Source: Coprococcus sp. (GTDB lineage: Bacteria > Bacillota > Clostridia > Lachnospirales > Lachnospiraceae). From it: a DNA stretch of 64,000 nucleotides. This document shows positions 34,245-44,937 of this stretch, piece by piece. Location: positions 52,022 to 116,021 of the forward strand of contig JAGBHU010000053.1 in the NCBI GenBank assembly GCA_017935345.1. The letters are read 5' to 3'. The position numbers and the translations under genes are program-made. Position 1 is the first letter of the stretch. The number at the start of each line of letters is the position of its first letter. The notes under the pieces were generated by a model. That model was not told the origin of the DNA. It did no database searches and worked only from the letters and a program-made list of their open reading frames with translations.

Positions 34245-35645
34245 ATGGGAAATGATAAGCTGTACGGGCCCTGTAGGGGACTAAAAACGGGATTAGAAGA
34301 TGATACAAAGGATAAGGCACAGAGCAATCATGTTAAAATGACGGAAAGCTCGGTGCCTTTATTAGTGATATCCCTTTCTGCATCAACCATATGTACGATG
34401 CTGATAGCCACAACTTATAACTTGGTAGACACTTATTTTGTGTCAGGACTTGGGAAAAGTCAGGTGGGTGCAGTAGGAGTAATGTTTTCTGCGATGGCAC
34501 TGATACAGGCTGTAGGATATACATTTGGAATGGGAGCGGGAAGTCTGATATCCAGATTCCTTGGAAAAAAGGATAAGAACAATGCAGAGCAGACACTGAT
34601 ATGTGCATTTGTGGCATCGATTTTCTTTGGTACGATAATGGGCGTATTGGGATTGATATATATAAAGCCGCTGATAAGACTTTTGGGAGCGACTGCGACG
34701 ATAGAAAAGTATGCACTTGCCTATGGAAAATATATTTTGATAGGAACGCCTGTTATGTGTGGGGCGTATGTCCTCAATAATTGTCTCAGGTCGGAGGGAA
34801 AGCCTTATCTTGCACTGCTTGGAATAGCATCCGGAGGCGGACTCAATATTTTTCTCGATTATTTGTTAATAAAGGTATTTCATATAGGAATTGCAGGTGC
34901 AGGAATCGCCACGTTGGCAGGTCAGAGTGTAAGTCTTATGATGATGCTGATATGCTTTGCAGGAAATAAAAGTGTGATTAAACTCCGTATCAAGCAGTTT
35001 ACCGCCGGATTTTCTGTTCATTGGGGAATCATAAAAATCGGATTTCCTTCATTTTGGCGACAGGGATTGATGTGTCTTGCAGGAATATTGCTAAATAGAA
35101 GCTGTATGAAATATGGTGATGAGGCTGTAGCGGCAATGTCGATTGCAAATAAAATATTTGCGGTAGTATTTGCCCTGCTTGTAGGGTACGGACAGGGCTT
35201 TTCACCCGTAGCAGGATATAATTATGGGGCCAAGAGAAATGACCGGGTGAAGAAATCCGTAAATTGGTCCGTAATCAGTGCTACCGTTGCCATGCTCATA
35301 CTGGGAGCGGCAATATATTTCCTTGCACCTTGGTTGATTGACAAATTTTCGCAGGAATCGGCGGTTTCGGATATGAGTGTGCTTGCGCTCCGGGCACATG
35401 CTGTTTCGTTACCGTTTATGCCGCTTTGTCTGATATGTGGTATGCTTTTTCAGGCTATCGGAAGTGTCGGACAGGCAACACTGATCTCCGCGGCAAGGCA
35501 GGGCATTTTCTTCCTGCCTCTTATCTGGATTCTTCCCATGCTTTGGGGAACGACAGGTATCGCCATAACCCAGTCTGCTGCCGATGTTTTGGCAGGACTG
35601 TTCTCCCTTCCGTTCCTGATACATGCTGAGCGGAAACTCATTTAA
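34245..35645 (+). CDS. MATE family efflux transporter
   Basis: Cation-coupled drug or metabolite exporter, 466 residues, about 12 TM helices after a ~35 residue hydrophilic N terminus. MATE signatures include TTYNLVDTYFVSGLG, GAGSLISRFLGKKD and GYGQGFSPVAGYNYGAK. Its last 8 bases overlap the convergent LTA-synthase-like gene, leaving no room for a separate terminator. Confidence 0.93.
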   Translation: MGNDKLYGPCRGLKTGLEDDTKDKAQSNHVKMTESSVPLLVISLSASTICTMLIATTYNLVDTYFVSGLGKSQVGAVGVMFSAMALIQAVGYTFGMGAGSLISRFLGKKDKNNAEQTLICAFVASIFFGTIMGVLGLIYIKPLIRLLGATATIEKYALAYGKYILIGTPVMCGAYVLNNCLRSEGKPYLALLGIASGGGLNIFLDYLLIKVFHIGIAGAGIATLAGQSVSLMMMLICFAGNKSVIKLRIKQFTAGFSVHWGIIKIGFPSFWRQGLMCLAGILLNRSCMKYGDEAVAAMSIANKIFAVVFALLVGYGQGFSPVAGYNYGAKRNDRVKKSVNWSVISATVAMLILGAAIYFLAPWLIDKFSQESAVSDMSVLALRAHAVSLPFMPLCLICGMLFQAIGSVGQATLISAARQGIFFLPLIWILPMLWGTTGIAITQSAADVLAGLFSLPFLIHAERKLI

Positions 35646-38124
35646 AGATATACGAAAAATAGTCCTTGTCAATCAGCAGGTTGGAAATATAAAGCCTGTT
35701 CTCCACCTCTTCAATCAGATTGTCAAGGTAGCCGTCAGGGATTGTGCTTTGCGGTACGGTGTAGGCAGCTTCGCCTGTGGCAGCATTGTATCTTACCTTA
35801 TCCGTTATGAAGCTCTGGTTTGCAAAGATGACAAGCTCCTCTGAATCCGATAATATATCATGACCTGCGAGAAGGCGTGAATCATAATGGATGCCTAACA
35901 GATTAAGAACGGTAGGAAGGATATCGACACTGGAACAGAGCTTATTCACTTTAACAGGTGCTTTCATAGATGCGCTCCATATGCCAAAACCGTTGCTGTG
36001 CAGCTCGAAGGCATCATCTTCTATGTTTTTGTCAGCCAGTTCATTATATTTTCCTATAGATAAACCATATGGATAGTGGTCGGGTGCCACGATAAAGACC
36101 GTATTCTCCAGCTTTCCGGCTTCCTCCAGCTTGTCTATCAGGAACTCAAGTGCCTTATCAAGCTCCATCTGAGCTGCAATATAGGCGATTGCTTCATCAG
36201 ACAAATCATCTCTTTTCACAAGGCGTTCAGCTTCATCTTTATTTTTAAGGCACATATATTGATAGTCATAATCATACGGAAGATGACCGCTAAAGCTCAT
36301 GAAATACATGTTAAATTTGTCATCATGGATAAAATCCTCATATACCGCTTCCATCGCATCAAGGTCAGAATACATATTGTAAAAAGGAATATCCAGTCCA
36401 TAATCAATTGCTTTAAATGTAGTATATCCCATATTTGGATGGGTAATTGTTCTGTCATAATAGGTAGCGTCAAAATCATGGTATGCGTAGCTTTGATAGC
36501 CCAGTTTATTTAACGCATTTCCAAGGGCGTAAGGCTGATAAGTGTTTCCTGATTTCTCGAAGCTCCATTCAGAAGAGCAAGGATATTGACTGAGACAATT
36601 TGTATATTCTCCGTCTATGGTGCTGTGATACCAAAGCGGATTGTAGAAATTGTCAAATACAAAGCCTTCATTATAAATTTTGTATAGTGTTGGTGTACAT
36701 TCCTTGGAAATACCATATTTGCTGAGACTTTCTGCAGTAACAAATATTACGTTATAGCCTTCAAAGATACCGGTATAATCATTGGTATAAGTAGGTGCAA
36801 CACTTGAAAAATATGCTGACAGATTTTTCAAATCTTCATCATCCGTATTGTTATAGAGTGTTGTAAAATCAAGACTTTCATCTATTTGCGGAACATATGC
36901 AGGCTGTGTTTCTGCTTCCGTTTCTCCGTCAGTAGCAGATACAGTTTCGTCTGATGTGGTCTGTTCTGTACTTTCCGTAGCGGCGGAGCTTTGATTTAAG
37001 GTAAAATTTTTGGAGATATTTTCCCCTGCTATCATGGTAATACCATCTCTTACGGTAGTTACCATGACGCCCAGCTTATTCATGGAAAGTTCCAGTATGT
37101 ATCTTCCATGAAACAGATTATATGGAGAATAGGTATCCCTGCCTGATACGGGAAGTATGGCTATTGCAATGATGAAGGTGCATACCGTAGTGCCAAGACC
37201 AATCAAACTTTGTTTCCACGAAGGTCTCTGAAAGGACACATAAAAGCAGTTTATCAGTATCAGCAGCATGACAGGCAAAAGAAATGCCAGTAGCCATGTC
37301 AGGTTGCTTTTTAGGGCAGAAAACAGGACTGTCTTAAAATTCATGGCATCACCTGCACCGCCTATGGATACAAGGCTTAAAAAGGTATGGAATATTTTGT
37401 AGTATATGAATTGTGCTATGTAGTAGACGGAAATCACCGAAAAAAGCAAATATCCGCTTATTGCATTTCCTGTTTTTTTGAAGAGTGATGTTATTATTGA
37501 TAGTGTTAAGCCGCAGCACAGGGCAAATAATACAGGATGAAGTATATTTTTATCCAGCTTTTCGTATATGGTAAAATGGAAAACCAATTCAAGATAGATA
37601 AAGCTGCAGCAAAAAAAGAGGATACGCCATAGTATACCGTGTGGTTTTTTATCTGAAATATCCGCTGCCGTATCACTTGGATTGTTTTTTCGTATTTTCT
37701 CCTGCATAGGGGCAGAAGCAGCCATTAGCGGACTTTTCTTAATTGTTTTTTTATCAAGAATATGATAGCTGTCATAGCCTTCATTACGAAAACGGATTAA
37801 CAGACTGAGTCTTTTGGCAATGTTATTCAAAGTCCTCTGGGTAACGAATGGAATGTTGTCTGCGGAAATACTTCTGTAATACTCACAAAGTGCATCTTCT
37901 TTTATAATATGAAATTCCTTCTCATCAAGCGCACAGCAAATTTCCGTATCGGATATCCTTTCATAGGGTATATGTGCCCTGTCAAGGACAAGCTCCACAT
38001 ATTCCGTGAGTGCAGGGTTTAATAAATACCTGTTAGGAAGTACAGCACTGTCGGCTTTTTCGGTGGTGCTGCTTTCGGTGGTGCTGTTTTCAGTTTTATC
38101 TGTTTCTTTTGTATTTGTATCCAT
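35638..38124 (-). CDS. LTA synthase-family sulfatase (phosphoglycerol transferase-like)
   Basis: Membrane enzyme related to lipoteichoic acid synthase, probably transferring phosphoglycerol outside the cell. 828 residues: a Thr/Ser/Glu-rich cytoplasmic N terminus and a ~130 residue extra domain, about five TM helices (~165-330), a Thr/Glu-rich linker, and an extracellular sulfatase domain. Metal and nucleophile residues are seen: Glu465 in VTAESLSKYG, Thr502 in YHSTIDGEY, and Asp682-His683 in APDHYP. It is longer than classical LtaS (~650) because of the N-terminal domain. It is convergent with MATE and overlaps it by 8 bases. Confidence 0.85.
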   Translation of the reverse strand: MDTNTKETDKTENSTTESSTTEKADSAVLPNRYLLNPALTEYVELVLDRAHIPYERISDTEICCALDEKEFHIIKEDALCEYYRSISADNIPFVTQRTLNNIAKRLSLLIRFRNEGYDSYHILDKKTIKKSPLMAASAPMQEKIRKNNPSDTAADISDKKPHGILWRILFFCCSFIYLELVFHFTIYEKLDKNILHPVLFALCCGLTLSIITSLFKKTGNAISGYLLFSVISVYYIAQFIYYKIFHTFLSLVSIGGAGDAMNFKTVLFSALKSNLTWLLAFLLPVMLLILINCFYVSFQRPSWKQSLIGLGTTVCTFIIAIAILPVSGRDTYSPYNLFHGRYILELSMNKLGVMVTTVRDGITMIAGENISKNFTLNQSSAATESTEQTTSDETVSATDGETEAETQPAYVPQIDESLDFTTLYNNTDDEDLKNLSAYFSSVAPTYTNDYTGIFEGYNVIFVTAESLSKYGISKECTPTLYKIYNEGFVFDNFYNPLWYHSTIDGEYTNCLSQYPCSSEWSFEKSGNTYQPYALGNALNKLGYQSYAYHDFDATYYDRTITHPNMGYTTFKAIDYGLDIPFYNMYSDLDAMEAVYEDFIHDDKFNMYFMSFSGHLPYDYDYQYMCLKNKDEAERLVKRDDLSDEAIAYIAAQMELDKALEFLIDKLEEAGKLENTVFIVAPDHYPYGLSIGKYNELADKNIEDDAFELHSNGFGIWSASMKAPVKVNKLCSSVDILPTVLNLLGIHYDSRLLAGHDILSDSEELVIFANQSFITDKVRYNAATGEAAYTVPQSTIPDGYLDNLIEEVENRLYISNLLIDKDYFSYIFK

Positions 38125-38360
38125 TTTATTATTTCTCCCGACATCTTATCCGTGACTGTTGTTTGCGGATTTGTCATAGTATGATTCAACTGTTTCTTGA
38201 AATATGGAACAAATTCAATTAAAGTAATTTATAATCATTTAACTTGCAATATATGAATATATAGCACACAATATATTACATGATAAATTTTATAAAAATA
38301 TCATTTGTATTTTATTGCCATACGATTTATATTTTACAATATTAGAGGGAAAAAAGATAC
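38125..38360. other. A/T-rich intergenic region between divergent genes
   Basis: 236 bases holding the promoters of the LTA-synthase-like gene and the Y-family polymerase gene. I see several AT-rich boxes but no clear consensus promoter, and no LexA-type GAAC-N4-GTTC box. Confidence 0.4.
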
Positions 38361-39557
38361 ATGAAAACAATATTTCATATAGATGTAAACAGCGCCTTTT
38401 TGTCATGGGAGGCTGTTCACCGATTACAGGATTTGAATGAGGAGCTGGACCTTCGGGAGATACCGTCTGCTATCGGCGGGGATGTGACCACAAGACATGG
38501 AATTGTCCTGGCAAAGTCAACTCCTGCGAAAAAGTATCATATCAAGACCGCAGAGCCTATCGCCAATGCATTAAAGAAATGTCCTGACCTTGTGGTTGTA
38601 CCGCCGAATATGAAGCTATACAAAAAGTATTCAAAGGCATTTATGGATATCCTTCGGGACTATTCTCCCGATGTGGAGCAGTATAGTGTGGATGAAGCAT
38701 TTGTTGATATGACAGGGTGTCAGTCCCTATTTGGTGAGCCTGTAGAAAGTGCGTATAAAATAAAAGACAGAATAAAAAATGAACTGGGTTTTACCGTAAA
38801 TATAGGAATATCAGATGTAAAGCTGCTTGCCAAGATGGCATCTGATTTTGAAAAGCCGGATAAGGTGCATACATTATACAAATCGGAGATAGAGGATAAG
38901 ATGTGGTGTCTGCCTGTATCGGAATTGTTCTTTTGCGGCAAATCGGCAGTAAAGAAACTGAATATGCTTGGCATACATACCATAGGTGATTTGGCAAAAA
39001 GTGACAGAAATGTAATACACGGTCATTTGAAGAGTCATGGGGATTTGCTGTGGCAGCTTGCAAATGGAGAGGATGTATCGGAGGTAGATACCTCCGAAAA
39101 GGAAAATAAGGGATATGGGAACAGTACCACGATTTCCTTTGATGTTACGGATGAGGATACAGCGAAAATGTTTTTGATGTCGCTGTGTGAAACGGTATCG
39201 TCAAGATTGAGAAAAGACCATAAAATGGCGGAGGTTATTGCCGTAACGATAAAGGATTCGGATTTTAACAGCCGTTCCCATCAGAAGGTGCTTTCCGCAC
39301 CGACAAATGTAACCGATGAATTGTATCATGTGTGCTGTCAGCTTTTTTCAGAATTGTGGGATGGAAGTCCCATAAGGCTTCTTGGAGTACGGACAACAAA
39401 GATATATGATGACACCGCAGCAAGGCAGCTTAACATGTTCTCAGGGGCAAATTATGAAAAATTGAGTAAGCTGGATGCTGCAATGGATTCTATTCGGAAC
39501 AAATATGGTTCTGATGCAATAAAAAGAGCAGCATTTCTTAATACAAAGAAGGAATAA
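38361..39557 (+). CDS. dinB: Y-family DNA polymerase (DinB/Pol IV-like)
   Basis: Translesion DNA polymerase, 398 residues. The palm acidic residues are in FHIDVNSAFLSWEAV and YSVDEAFVDMT; the helix-hairpin-helix is near LNMLGIHTIGDLA. The C-terminal little-finger domain is present. The start MKTIFHIDVNSAFLSWE resembles the Clostridial UmuC/DinB subgroup. No SOS box is seen upstream. Confidence 0.88.
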   Translation: MKTIFHIDVNSAFLSWEAVHRLQDLNEELDLREIPSAIGGDVTTRHGIVLAKSTPAKKYHIKTAEPIANALKKCPDLVVVPPNMKLYKKYSKAFMDILRDYSPDVEQYSVDEAFVDMTGCQSLFGEPVESAYKIKDRIKNELGFTVNIGISDVKLLAKMASDFEKPDKVHTLYKSEIEDKMWCLPVSELFFCGKSAVKKLNMLGIHTIGDLAKSDRNVIHGHLKSHGDLLWQLANGEDVSEVDTSEKENKGYGNSTTISFDVTDEDTAKMFLMSLCETVSSRLRKDHKMAEVIAVTIKDSDFNSRSHQKVLSAPTNVTDELYHVCCQLFSELWDGSPIRLLGVRTTKIYDDTAARQLNMFSGANYEKLSKLDAAMDSIRNKYGSDAIKRAAFLNTKKE

Positions 39558-39660
39558 CTTGCGAAAAGATTATATTTTGATATACTAGTTATGAAAATAA
39601 AGCAGCATGTGACAACACACTGTCGCAGGCAAGGTATGCTGATGGGGAGAAAGCATCAAT

Positions 39661-40311
39661 ATGGAGTATGTATTTGTAGATTTTGAGATGAATCAGATAG
39701 ATAATTCTCATAAGGAAGAATTGGGTATATGTAAAAACGAAATCATCGAGATTGGGGCTGTAAAGCTGGATGATACATATCAGGAAACAGATTCATTTAA
39801 AACATATGTAAAACCTGTGATTACACCTGTGACAGGCAGAATTACGGAGCTTACGGGGATTACAAATGATATGGTAGATGAAGCACCGGAGTATGCCGAG
39901 GCAATGGATATGTTCATAAACTGGTGCAAAAGTGCTGATATTATATATGCATGGAGTGAAAATGACCTTAGGCAGATGAACAAAGAGCGAAGGCTTAAGG
40001 ACTATGAAAATCCTGATATGTCATCGGTAGTAAGCAGATGGAAGGATTTTCAGAAGGAATTTGCACGTATGCTTGGCACGAAAAGACGTATTGCTTTGTC
40101 AGATGCTGTTTTTTATCTGGGAGAAGATTTCAAAGGTGCGGAACATGATGCCCTCTGGGATGCCAGAAATACGGCAGCGGTATTCGTGCTTTCCAAGGAC
40201 AAAGAGAAGTTTGAAAAAATTATGGCTCCGATAATGGATATATATAAGCCGAAGCAGACAATGACATATTCTCTCGGGGATGTGTTTAAAAATATAAAAT
40301 TGGATGAATAA
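39661..40311 (+). CDS. 3'-5' exonuclease, DEDDh family
   Basis: Predicted DNA or RNA exonuclease of the DnaQ/KapD type, 216 residues. Acidic residues: Asp-Glu in FVDFEMNQ, Asp in WSENDLRQM, and the final motif HDALWDARNTAAVF with His and Asp. Start ATG follows GGGGAG. It lies 100 bases after the polymerase gene, which suggests but does not prove a DNA-repair role. Confidence 0.85.
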   Translation: MEYVFVDFEMNQIDNSHKEELGICKNEIIEIGAVKLDDTYQETDSFKTYVKPVITPVTGRITELTGITNDMVDEAPEYAEAMDMFINWCKSADIIYAWSENDLRQMNKERRLKDYENPDMSSVVSRWKDFQKEFARMLGTKRRIALSDAVFYLGEDFKGAEHDALWDARNTAAVFVLSKDKEKFEKIMAPIMDIYKPKQTMTYSLGDVFKNIKLDE

Positions 40312-40372
40312 TCATGTATGGGCCGATTTATACCAAAAGGAATGAAATTTGCCTCATATGAAAGGAAAAAAT

Positions 40373-41665
40373 ATGGATTTAAACAAAAATAATACAAAAA
40401 AGATATTGTTTATAACATTTGTGACAATATTATTTGCCTATTTGTTATTTAATTTTAACAGGGTACTGTCAATGTTTAAATGGATTATCGGTCTTATCAT
40501 GCCGTTTATCATAGGCTTTGCGATTGCGTTTATTTTGAACGTGCCTATGAAGGGGTTGGAAAACGTTCTGTTTAAAAATCCTGACAGTAAGCTGTATAAG
40601 TTTAAAAGACCTGTATGTCTGATACTTTCCATTATATGTATTGTTCTTGTTGTTACATTTGCGATAACGATGGTTATTCCCGAATTTGGCACGACAATCA
40701 ATACGATAGGCGAGAAGTTTCCGGATGCCATGGAAAAGATAAAAAACTGGGCTATTGATTTGAGCAAGGATTATCCTGATGTGGTTGATAAAATTATGGG
40801 TATTGATGTCAACTGGGACAAGCTGGTTGACGAAGCGATAGCGTTGGTTAAAAATGGCGGAAGCAGTATTTTGTCATCGACTTTTTCCATTGCCAGTTCA
40901 TTTGTAGGTGTTATTGTAGATATTGTAGTCGGAATATTCTTTGCCATTTATATATTAAGCCAGAAAGAGGTTTTGAAGAAGCAGACAAAGGGTATCCTGT
41001 ATGCCTTCTGTAACGAAAAAGCTGCCGACAAGATCATTGAAATATGCGCTACGTCGGATAAGACCTTTTCAAATTTTATATCGGGGCAGTGCCTTGAGGC
41101 GTGTATTCTTGGAATGATGTTCTTTATTACCATGAGTATTTTTAAAATACCGTTTGCACTGGTAGTCAGTATCATGATTGCACTAACAGCGCTGATACCT
41201 GTATTTGGTGCATTTATCGGCTGTGGCGTGGGAGCGTTTCTGATACTGGTTGATGACCCTAAAAAGGTTATCGTATTTCTGATTATGTTTATCGTGCTTC
41301 AACAGATAGAAGGAAATCTTGTATATCCTCATGTAGTAGGAGGTTCTGTCGGACTTCCGTCTATATGGGTTCTTGTGGCGGTAATATTGGGTGGAAATCT
41401 GATGGGTATCGTCGGAATGCTGATATTTGTTCCGCTTTTCTCGGTTCTTTATGCTTTTTTAGAGGAGCTTGTTATTGCAAGATTAAGAGAGAAGGGAATA
41501 CCTTGGCAAAAATACAATCTGGCGTGTACAGTACCTGACAGAAGGAAGAAGAGAGTGAAGAAAAGGAAGAAACCGGCAGCCGATAAAGAAAAGAAAAAAA
41601 GTCCTGCAGAGGAAGAAAAAGAGAAAACAAAATTGATAATAGCGGATGACAGAAAGAAGGATTAA
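40373..41665 (+). CDS. AI-2E family transporter (PerM/YdiK type)
   Basis: 430-residue membrane protein of the AI-2 exporter superfamily, about 8 TM helices, with the family segments [12 protein letters not shown] and [26 protein letters not shown] long Lys/Glu-rich cytoplasmic tail (~390-430) is added at the C terminus. ATG 40373 is chosen: AAAGGA lies six bases upstream, while the earlier TTG/ATG codons precede that site. The actual substrate in this organism is unknown. The next gene starts 2 bases after the stop. Confidence 0.9.
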   Translation: MDLNKNNTKKILFITFVTILFAYLLFNFNRVLSMFKWIIGLIMPFIIGFAIAFILNVPMKGLENVLFKNPDSKLYKFKRPVCLILSIICIVLVVTFAITMVIPEFGTTINTIGEKFPDAMEKIKNWAIDLSKDYPDVVDKIMGIDVNWDKLVDEAIALVKNGGSSILSSTFSIASSFVGVIVDIVVGIFFAIYILSQKEVLKKQTKGILYAFCNEKAADKIIEICATSDKTFSNFISGQCLEACILGMMFFITMSIFKIPFALVVSIMIALTALIPVFGAFIGCGVGAFLILVDDPKKVIVFLIMFIVLQQIEGNLVYPHVVGGSVGLPSIWVLVAVILGGNLMGIVGMLIFVPLFSVLYAFLEELVIARLREKGIPWQKYNLACTVPDRRKKRVKKRKKPAADKEKKKSPAEEEKEKTKLIIADDRKKD

Positions 41666-41667
41666 TC

Positions 41668-42981
41668 ATGTACAGAGACATAGCAAAGCTTGTTTTATAT
41701 AGGGATTTGGGCGAGAATAGCATTCTAATGAAATTGTCGGAAATTTTTGAGGAATTTGACAGCGGACATTATGAGAAACCGGAGCTTGTATCAAGAATTT
41801 ATGACCAGATAAAGAGGCTTCTTGACCTTTCTACCAGCTATGGCTTTGACAAAAATCTGTGGCATAATTATCTTGCCTTTATACTGATAACAAATGAAAA
41901 TTCTTTTAGCATGACCTGTGAGAAGGTAGGAGCCAATGATGGAACGGTAAACAGCTTTGCAAAGGCTGATTTTAAGATTTTCAAGAAGCTGTTTGATTTT
42001 GATTTTTCGGAGATTGAGGCGGCACTGGATATCGATTGCTTTTCTACGATAACAAACTATAAGGCAATCGGCAAGAAGGAGCAGATGTACAATAAAAATG
42101 TAAGCCAAAAGGTACAGAAGATCAGTCTTGAGATAGAGCAGGCAGCAGATGAAGGTCAGATATTTGATATCGTTACTGATTTTTATAAGGCTTATGGTGT
42201 CGGCATGTTCGGACTGAATAAGGCATTCCGCATCACAAGGGAAAACGGATATCTGGAGTTTGTACCGATTAATAATACAGAGGATGTACGGCTGAATGAC
42301 CTGATTGGATATGAAATCCAGAAGAAGAAAATCGTTGACAATACAGAAGCATTTGTTGAGGGCAGAAAATCAAATAACGCATTGCTGTTCGGCGACAGTG
42401 GAACAGGTAAGTCTACGACCATCAAGGCGATTATCAACGAGTATTATGACAGAGGACTTCGAATGATAGAAATTTATAAGCACCAGTTTCAGGATTTGGC
42501 TCAGGTAATCTCGCTTATAAAGAACAGAAATTACAGATTTGTCATATATATGGATGATTTGTCATTTGAAGAGTTTGAAATTGAATACAAATATTTAAAA
42601 GCTGTTATTGAGGGCGGTCTTGAGATAAGACCTGACAATGTGTTGATATATGCAACCTCAAACAGACGCCATCTCATCAGGGAGACATGGACAGACAGAA
42701 ATGATATGGAAAACAGTAATGGTATGCATAGAAGTGATACCATGCAGGAAAAACTGTCACTGGTCAATCGTTTCGGCGTGACAATTAACTACAGCAAGCC
42801 GTCACAAAAGGAATATTTCCAAATCGTAAAAGGTCTTGCCGGGAAAAACGGAATTGAGATGGAAGATGACAAGCTGTTTCTTGAGGCAAATAAATGGGAG
42901 CTGTCGCATGGCGGAATTTCAGGAAGAACTGCCCAGCAGTTTATTAATTATCTGGCAGGTAAGCGTTGCCTGGAGGAATAA
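41668..42981 (+). CDS. DUF815-family ATPase (AAA+ type)
   Basis: 437 residues. Walker A is GDSGTGKST and Walker B is [13 protein letters not shown], followed by [11 protein letters not shown] and [12 protein letters not shown], all typical of the DUF815 family of AAA+ ATPases. The N-terminal ~200 residues are helical. Its role is unknown. It is 2 bases after the AI-2E transporter and 20 before the radical SAM gene, so these three probably form one operon. Confidence 0.85.
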   Translation: MYRDIAKLVLYRDLGENSILMKLSEIFEEFDSGHYEKPELVSRIYDQIKRLLDLSTSYGFDKNLWHNYLAFILITNENSFSMTCEKVGANDGTVNSFAKADFKIFKKLFDFDFSEIEAALDIDCFSTITNYKAIGKKEQMYNKNVSQKVQKISLEIEQAADEGQIFDIVTDFYKAYGVGMFGLNKAFRITRENGYLEFVPINNTEDVRLNDLIGYEIQKKKIVDNTEAFVEGRKSNNALLFGDSGTGKSTTIKAIINEYYDRGLRMIEIYKHQFQDLAQVISLIKNRNYRFVIYMDDLSFEEFEIEYKYLKAVIEGGLEIRPDNVLIYATSNRRHLIRETWTDRNDMENSNGMHRSDTMQEKLSLVNRFGVTINYSKPSQKEYFQIVKGLAGKNGIEMEDDKLFLEANKWELSHGGISGRTAQQFINYLAGKRCLEE

Positions 42982-43001
42982 CACGATACAGAGGTTATGG
43001 A

Positions 43002-44828
43002 ATGAAAATTGTTTTATGTGCAATCAATGCAAAGTATATTCACGCAAATCTTGGCGTATACAGCCTGTATACATATGCAATGCAGCATTTGACGGATTCG
43101 GATATCAGTAATGGAGACTCAAAAACGGAAGACATCCGATTGAAAAATGCGCAGATAAAAAACAATACAGATATCCATATACGGGAATATACGATCAATC
43201 ATGAAAACGATAAAATACTGAATAGTTTATATATGGAGAATGCTGACGTGGTGGCATTCTCTTGTTATATATGGAATATAGATGTGGTGCTTTCGATAGC
43301 GAGAGAGCTTAAGAAGGTGCAGCCGAAGGTACAGATATGGCTGGGCGGGCCGGAGGTATCATATGATGCCGGAAAGGTTCTGGAAAATAACGAATTTGTC
43401 CGACTTGTGATGCGTGGTGAAGGGGAGAAAACATTTGTAGAATTGGTCAGACTGTTTGGAAACAGAGAGCTGTCGGATGACAGGGTGCTTCCTGTCGGCA
43501 TTACCATGAGAATCGGTAAAAGAATTGTTACAACTCCCGACAGACCACCTATGGAAATGGACGAGCTTCCGTTTGTGTATGGCAATCTTGAGGATTTTGA
43601 AAACAGAATTGTCTATTATGAGAGCGCAAGGGGGTGTCCGTTCAGATGCAGTTATTGTCTGTCTTCCATAGACAAGGGGTTAAGGCTCAGAAGCCTTGAT
43701 AAAGTAAAACGGGAATTGCAGTTTTTCCTTGACAACAATGTGAAACAGGTAAAATTCATAGACAGAACCTTTAATGCAAATAAGGAGCATTCAAGGGCGA
43801 TTTGGACGTATATAGCAGAGCATGACAACGGGGTGACGAATTTCCACTTTGAAGTGTCGGCAGACCTGCTTGAGGAAGAGGATTTTGATATCATTGGAAA
43901 GATGCGGACAGGGCTGATACAGCTTGAAATAGGCATGCAGACTACCAATGCGGTTACCATATCAGAGATCAGAAGGACTATGGATTTAGACAGACTTCAG
44001 ACAGCAATGGACAGGCTTGTTTCCCTCGGAACTGCCCATGTTCATCTGGATTTGATAGCAGGTCTGCCATTTGAAGATATCCATTCATTTCGGAAATCCT
44101 TTGATGATGCATGGAGTATGAAGCCTGATAATCTACAGCTTGGCTTCCTGAAGGTTTTGAAAGGCTCCTATATGGAGGAAGAGAAGTCTGAATATGGGCT
44201 TATATACAACAGCCTGCCGCCATATGAAATACTGGAAAATAAATGGATGAGCTATGCGGATATCATCAGGTTAAAGCATATTGAGCAGGTTTTGGAGATC
44301 TATGGTAACAGTAGACAATATGTATATTCTTTGAGCTATCTTATGGATTTTGTGCCATCTGCATTTGACTTCTTTGACAGCTTGGGAGAATATTTTTTCT
44401 GTCATGGCTATGGGGATATTAGTCTGAAGCGGGTGGACAGATATGGTGTGCTGCTTGCGTTTGGCAGAGATGAGCTGAAGCTGGACGAAGAACGCCTCAA
44501 AATAGTAAGCCAACTGCTTGTCGTGGATTTATATCATAGAGAGAATATGAAGAGCAGACCGGAATTTGCGGCAGACATTTCAGCTTATAACAAGGCTGTG
44601 ACGGGATTTTTTATAGGTCAGGGAAATGAAGAATACAAAATAGAAGCGGAAAATTATGATTCAAAGGTATATGCCAGAAAGATGCATATTGAACCTGTAC
44701 GCGTAGACATATATAATATATCAAAGGATATGCAGGAGCTTACCGGACCTGTCTATCTGTTGTTTGATTATGAGTACAGAAATCCTATAGACTATAATTG
44801 CAGGATCATAACCTTAAGCAGATTGTAG
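43002..44828 (+). CDS. B12-binding radical SAM protein (DUF4080 type)
   Basis: 608 residues. The N-terminal ~130 residues form a cobalamin-binding-like domain (MKIVLCAINAKYIHANLGVY...). The radical SAM cluster motif is RGCPFRCSYC, C-x3-C-x2-C, then a TIM-barrel core, and a C-terminal DUF4080 domain. Substrate unknown. ATG 43002 is used because it has AGAGGTT upstream and begins the conserved domain; the track-length ORF beginning at 42966 overlaps the previous gene. Confidence 0.87.
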   Translation: MKIVLCAINAKYIHANLGVYSLYTYAMQHLTDSDISNGDSKTEDIRLKNAQIKNNTDIHIREYTINHENDKILNSLYMENADVVAFSCYIWNIDVVLSIARELKKVQPKVQIWLGGPEVSYDAGKVLENNEFVRLVMRGEGEKTFVELVRLFGNRELSDDRVLPVGITMRIGKRIVTTPDRPPMEMDELPFVYGNLEDFENRIVYYESARGCPFRCSYCLSSIDKGLRLRSLDKVKRELQFFLDNNVKQVKFIDRTFNANKEHSRAIWTYIAEHDNGVTNFHFEVSADLLEEEDFDIIGKMRTGLIQLEIGMQTTNAVTISEIRRTMDLDRLQTAMDRLVSLGTAHVHLDLIAGLPFEDIHSFRKSFDDAWSMKPDNLQLGFLKVLKGSYMEEEKSEYGLIYNSLPPYEILENKWMSYADIIRLKHIEQVLEIYGNSRQYVYSLSYLMDFVPSAFDFFDSLGEYFFCHGYGDISLKRVDRYGVLLAFGRDELKLDEERLKIVSQLLVVDLYHRENMKSRPEFAADISAYNKAVTGFFIGQGNEEYKIEAENYDSKVYARKMHIEPVRVDIYNISKDMQELTGPVYLLFDYEYRNPIDYNCRIITLSRL

Positions 44829-44836
44829 GGTAGATA

Positions 44837-44896
44837 TTCATCCAACTGTAGTCTGACAGGTTATATATACAACCTGTGAGACTACAGTTGAATGAA
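44837..44896. repeat. 60 bp palindrome
   Basis: CAACTGTAGTCTGACAGGTT (from 44843) pairs with AACCTGTGAGACTACAGTTG (to 44890), with outer TTCAT/ATGAA pairing, around an 8 base A/T loop. There is one bulge. No T run follows. It lies between the radical SAM gene and nth. Confidence 0.75.
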
Positions 44897-44937
44897 TGAA
44901 ACACATTATTTATATGGTAAGGTGGAGAATATACACT

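Noticed and set aside
38125..38360. LexA/SOS box before the Y-family polymerase
   Set aside because: Only a loose GAAC...TTC match near 38203; it does not meet the GAAC-N4-GTTC consensus.
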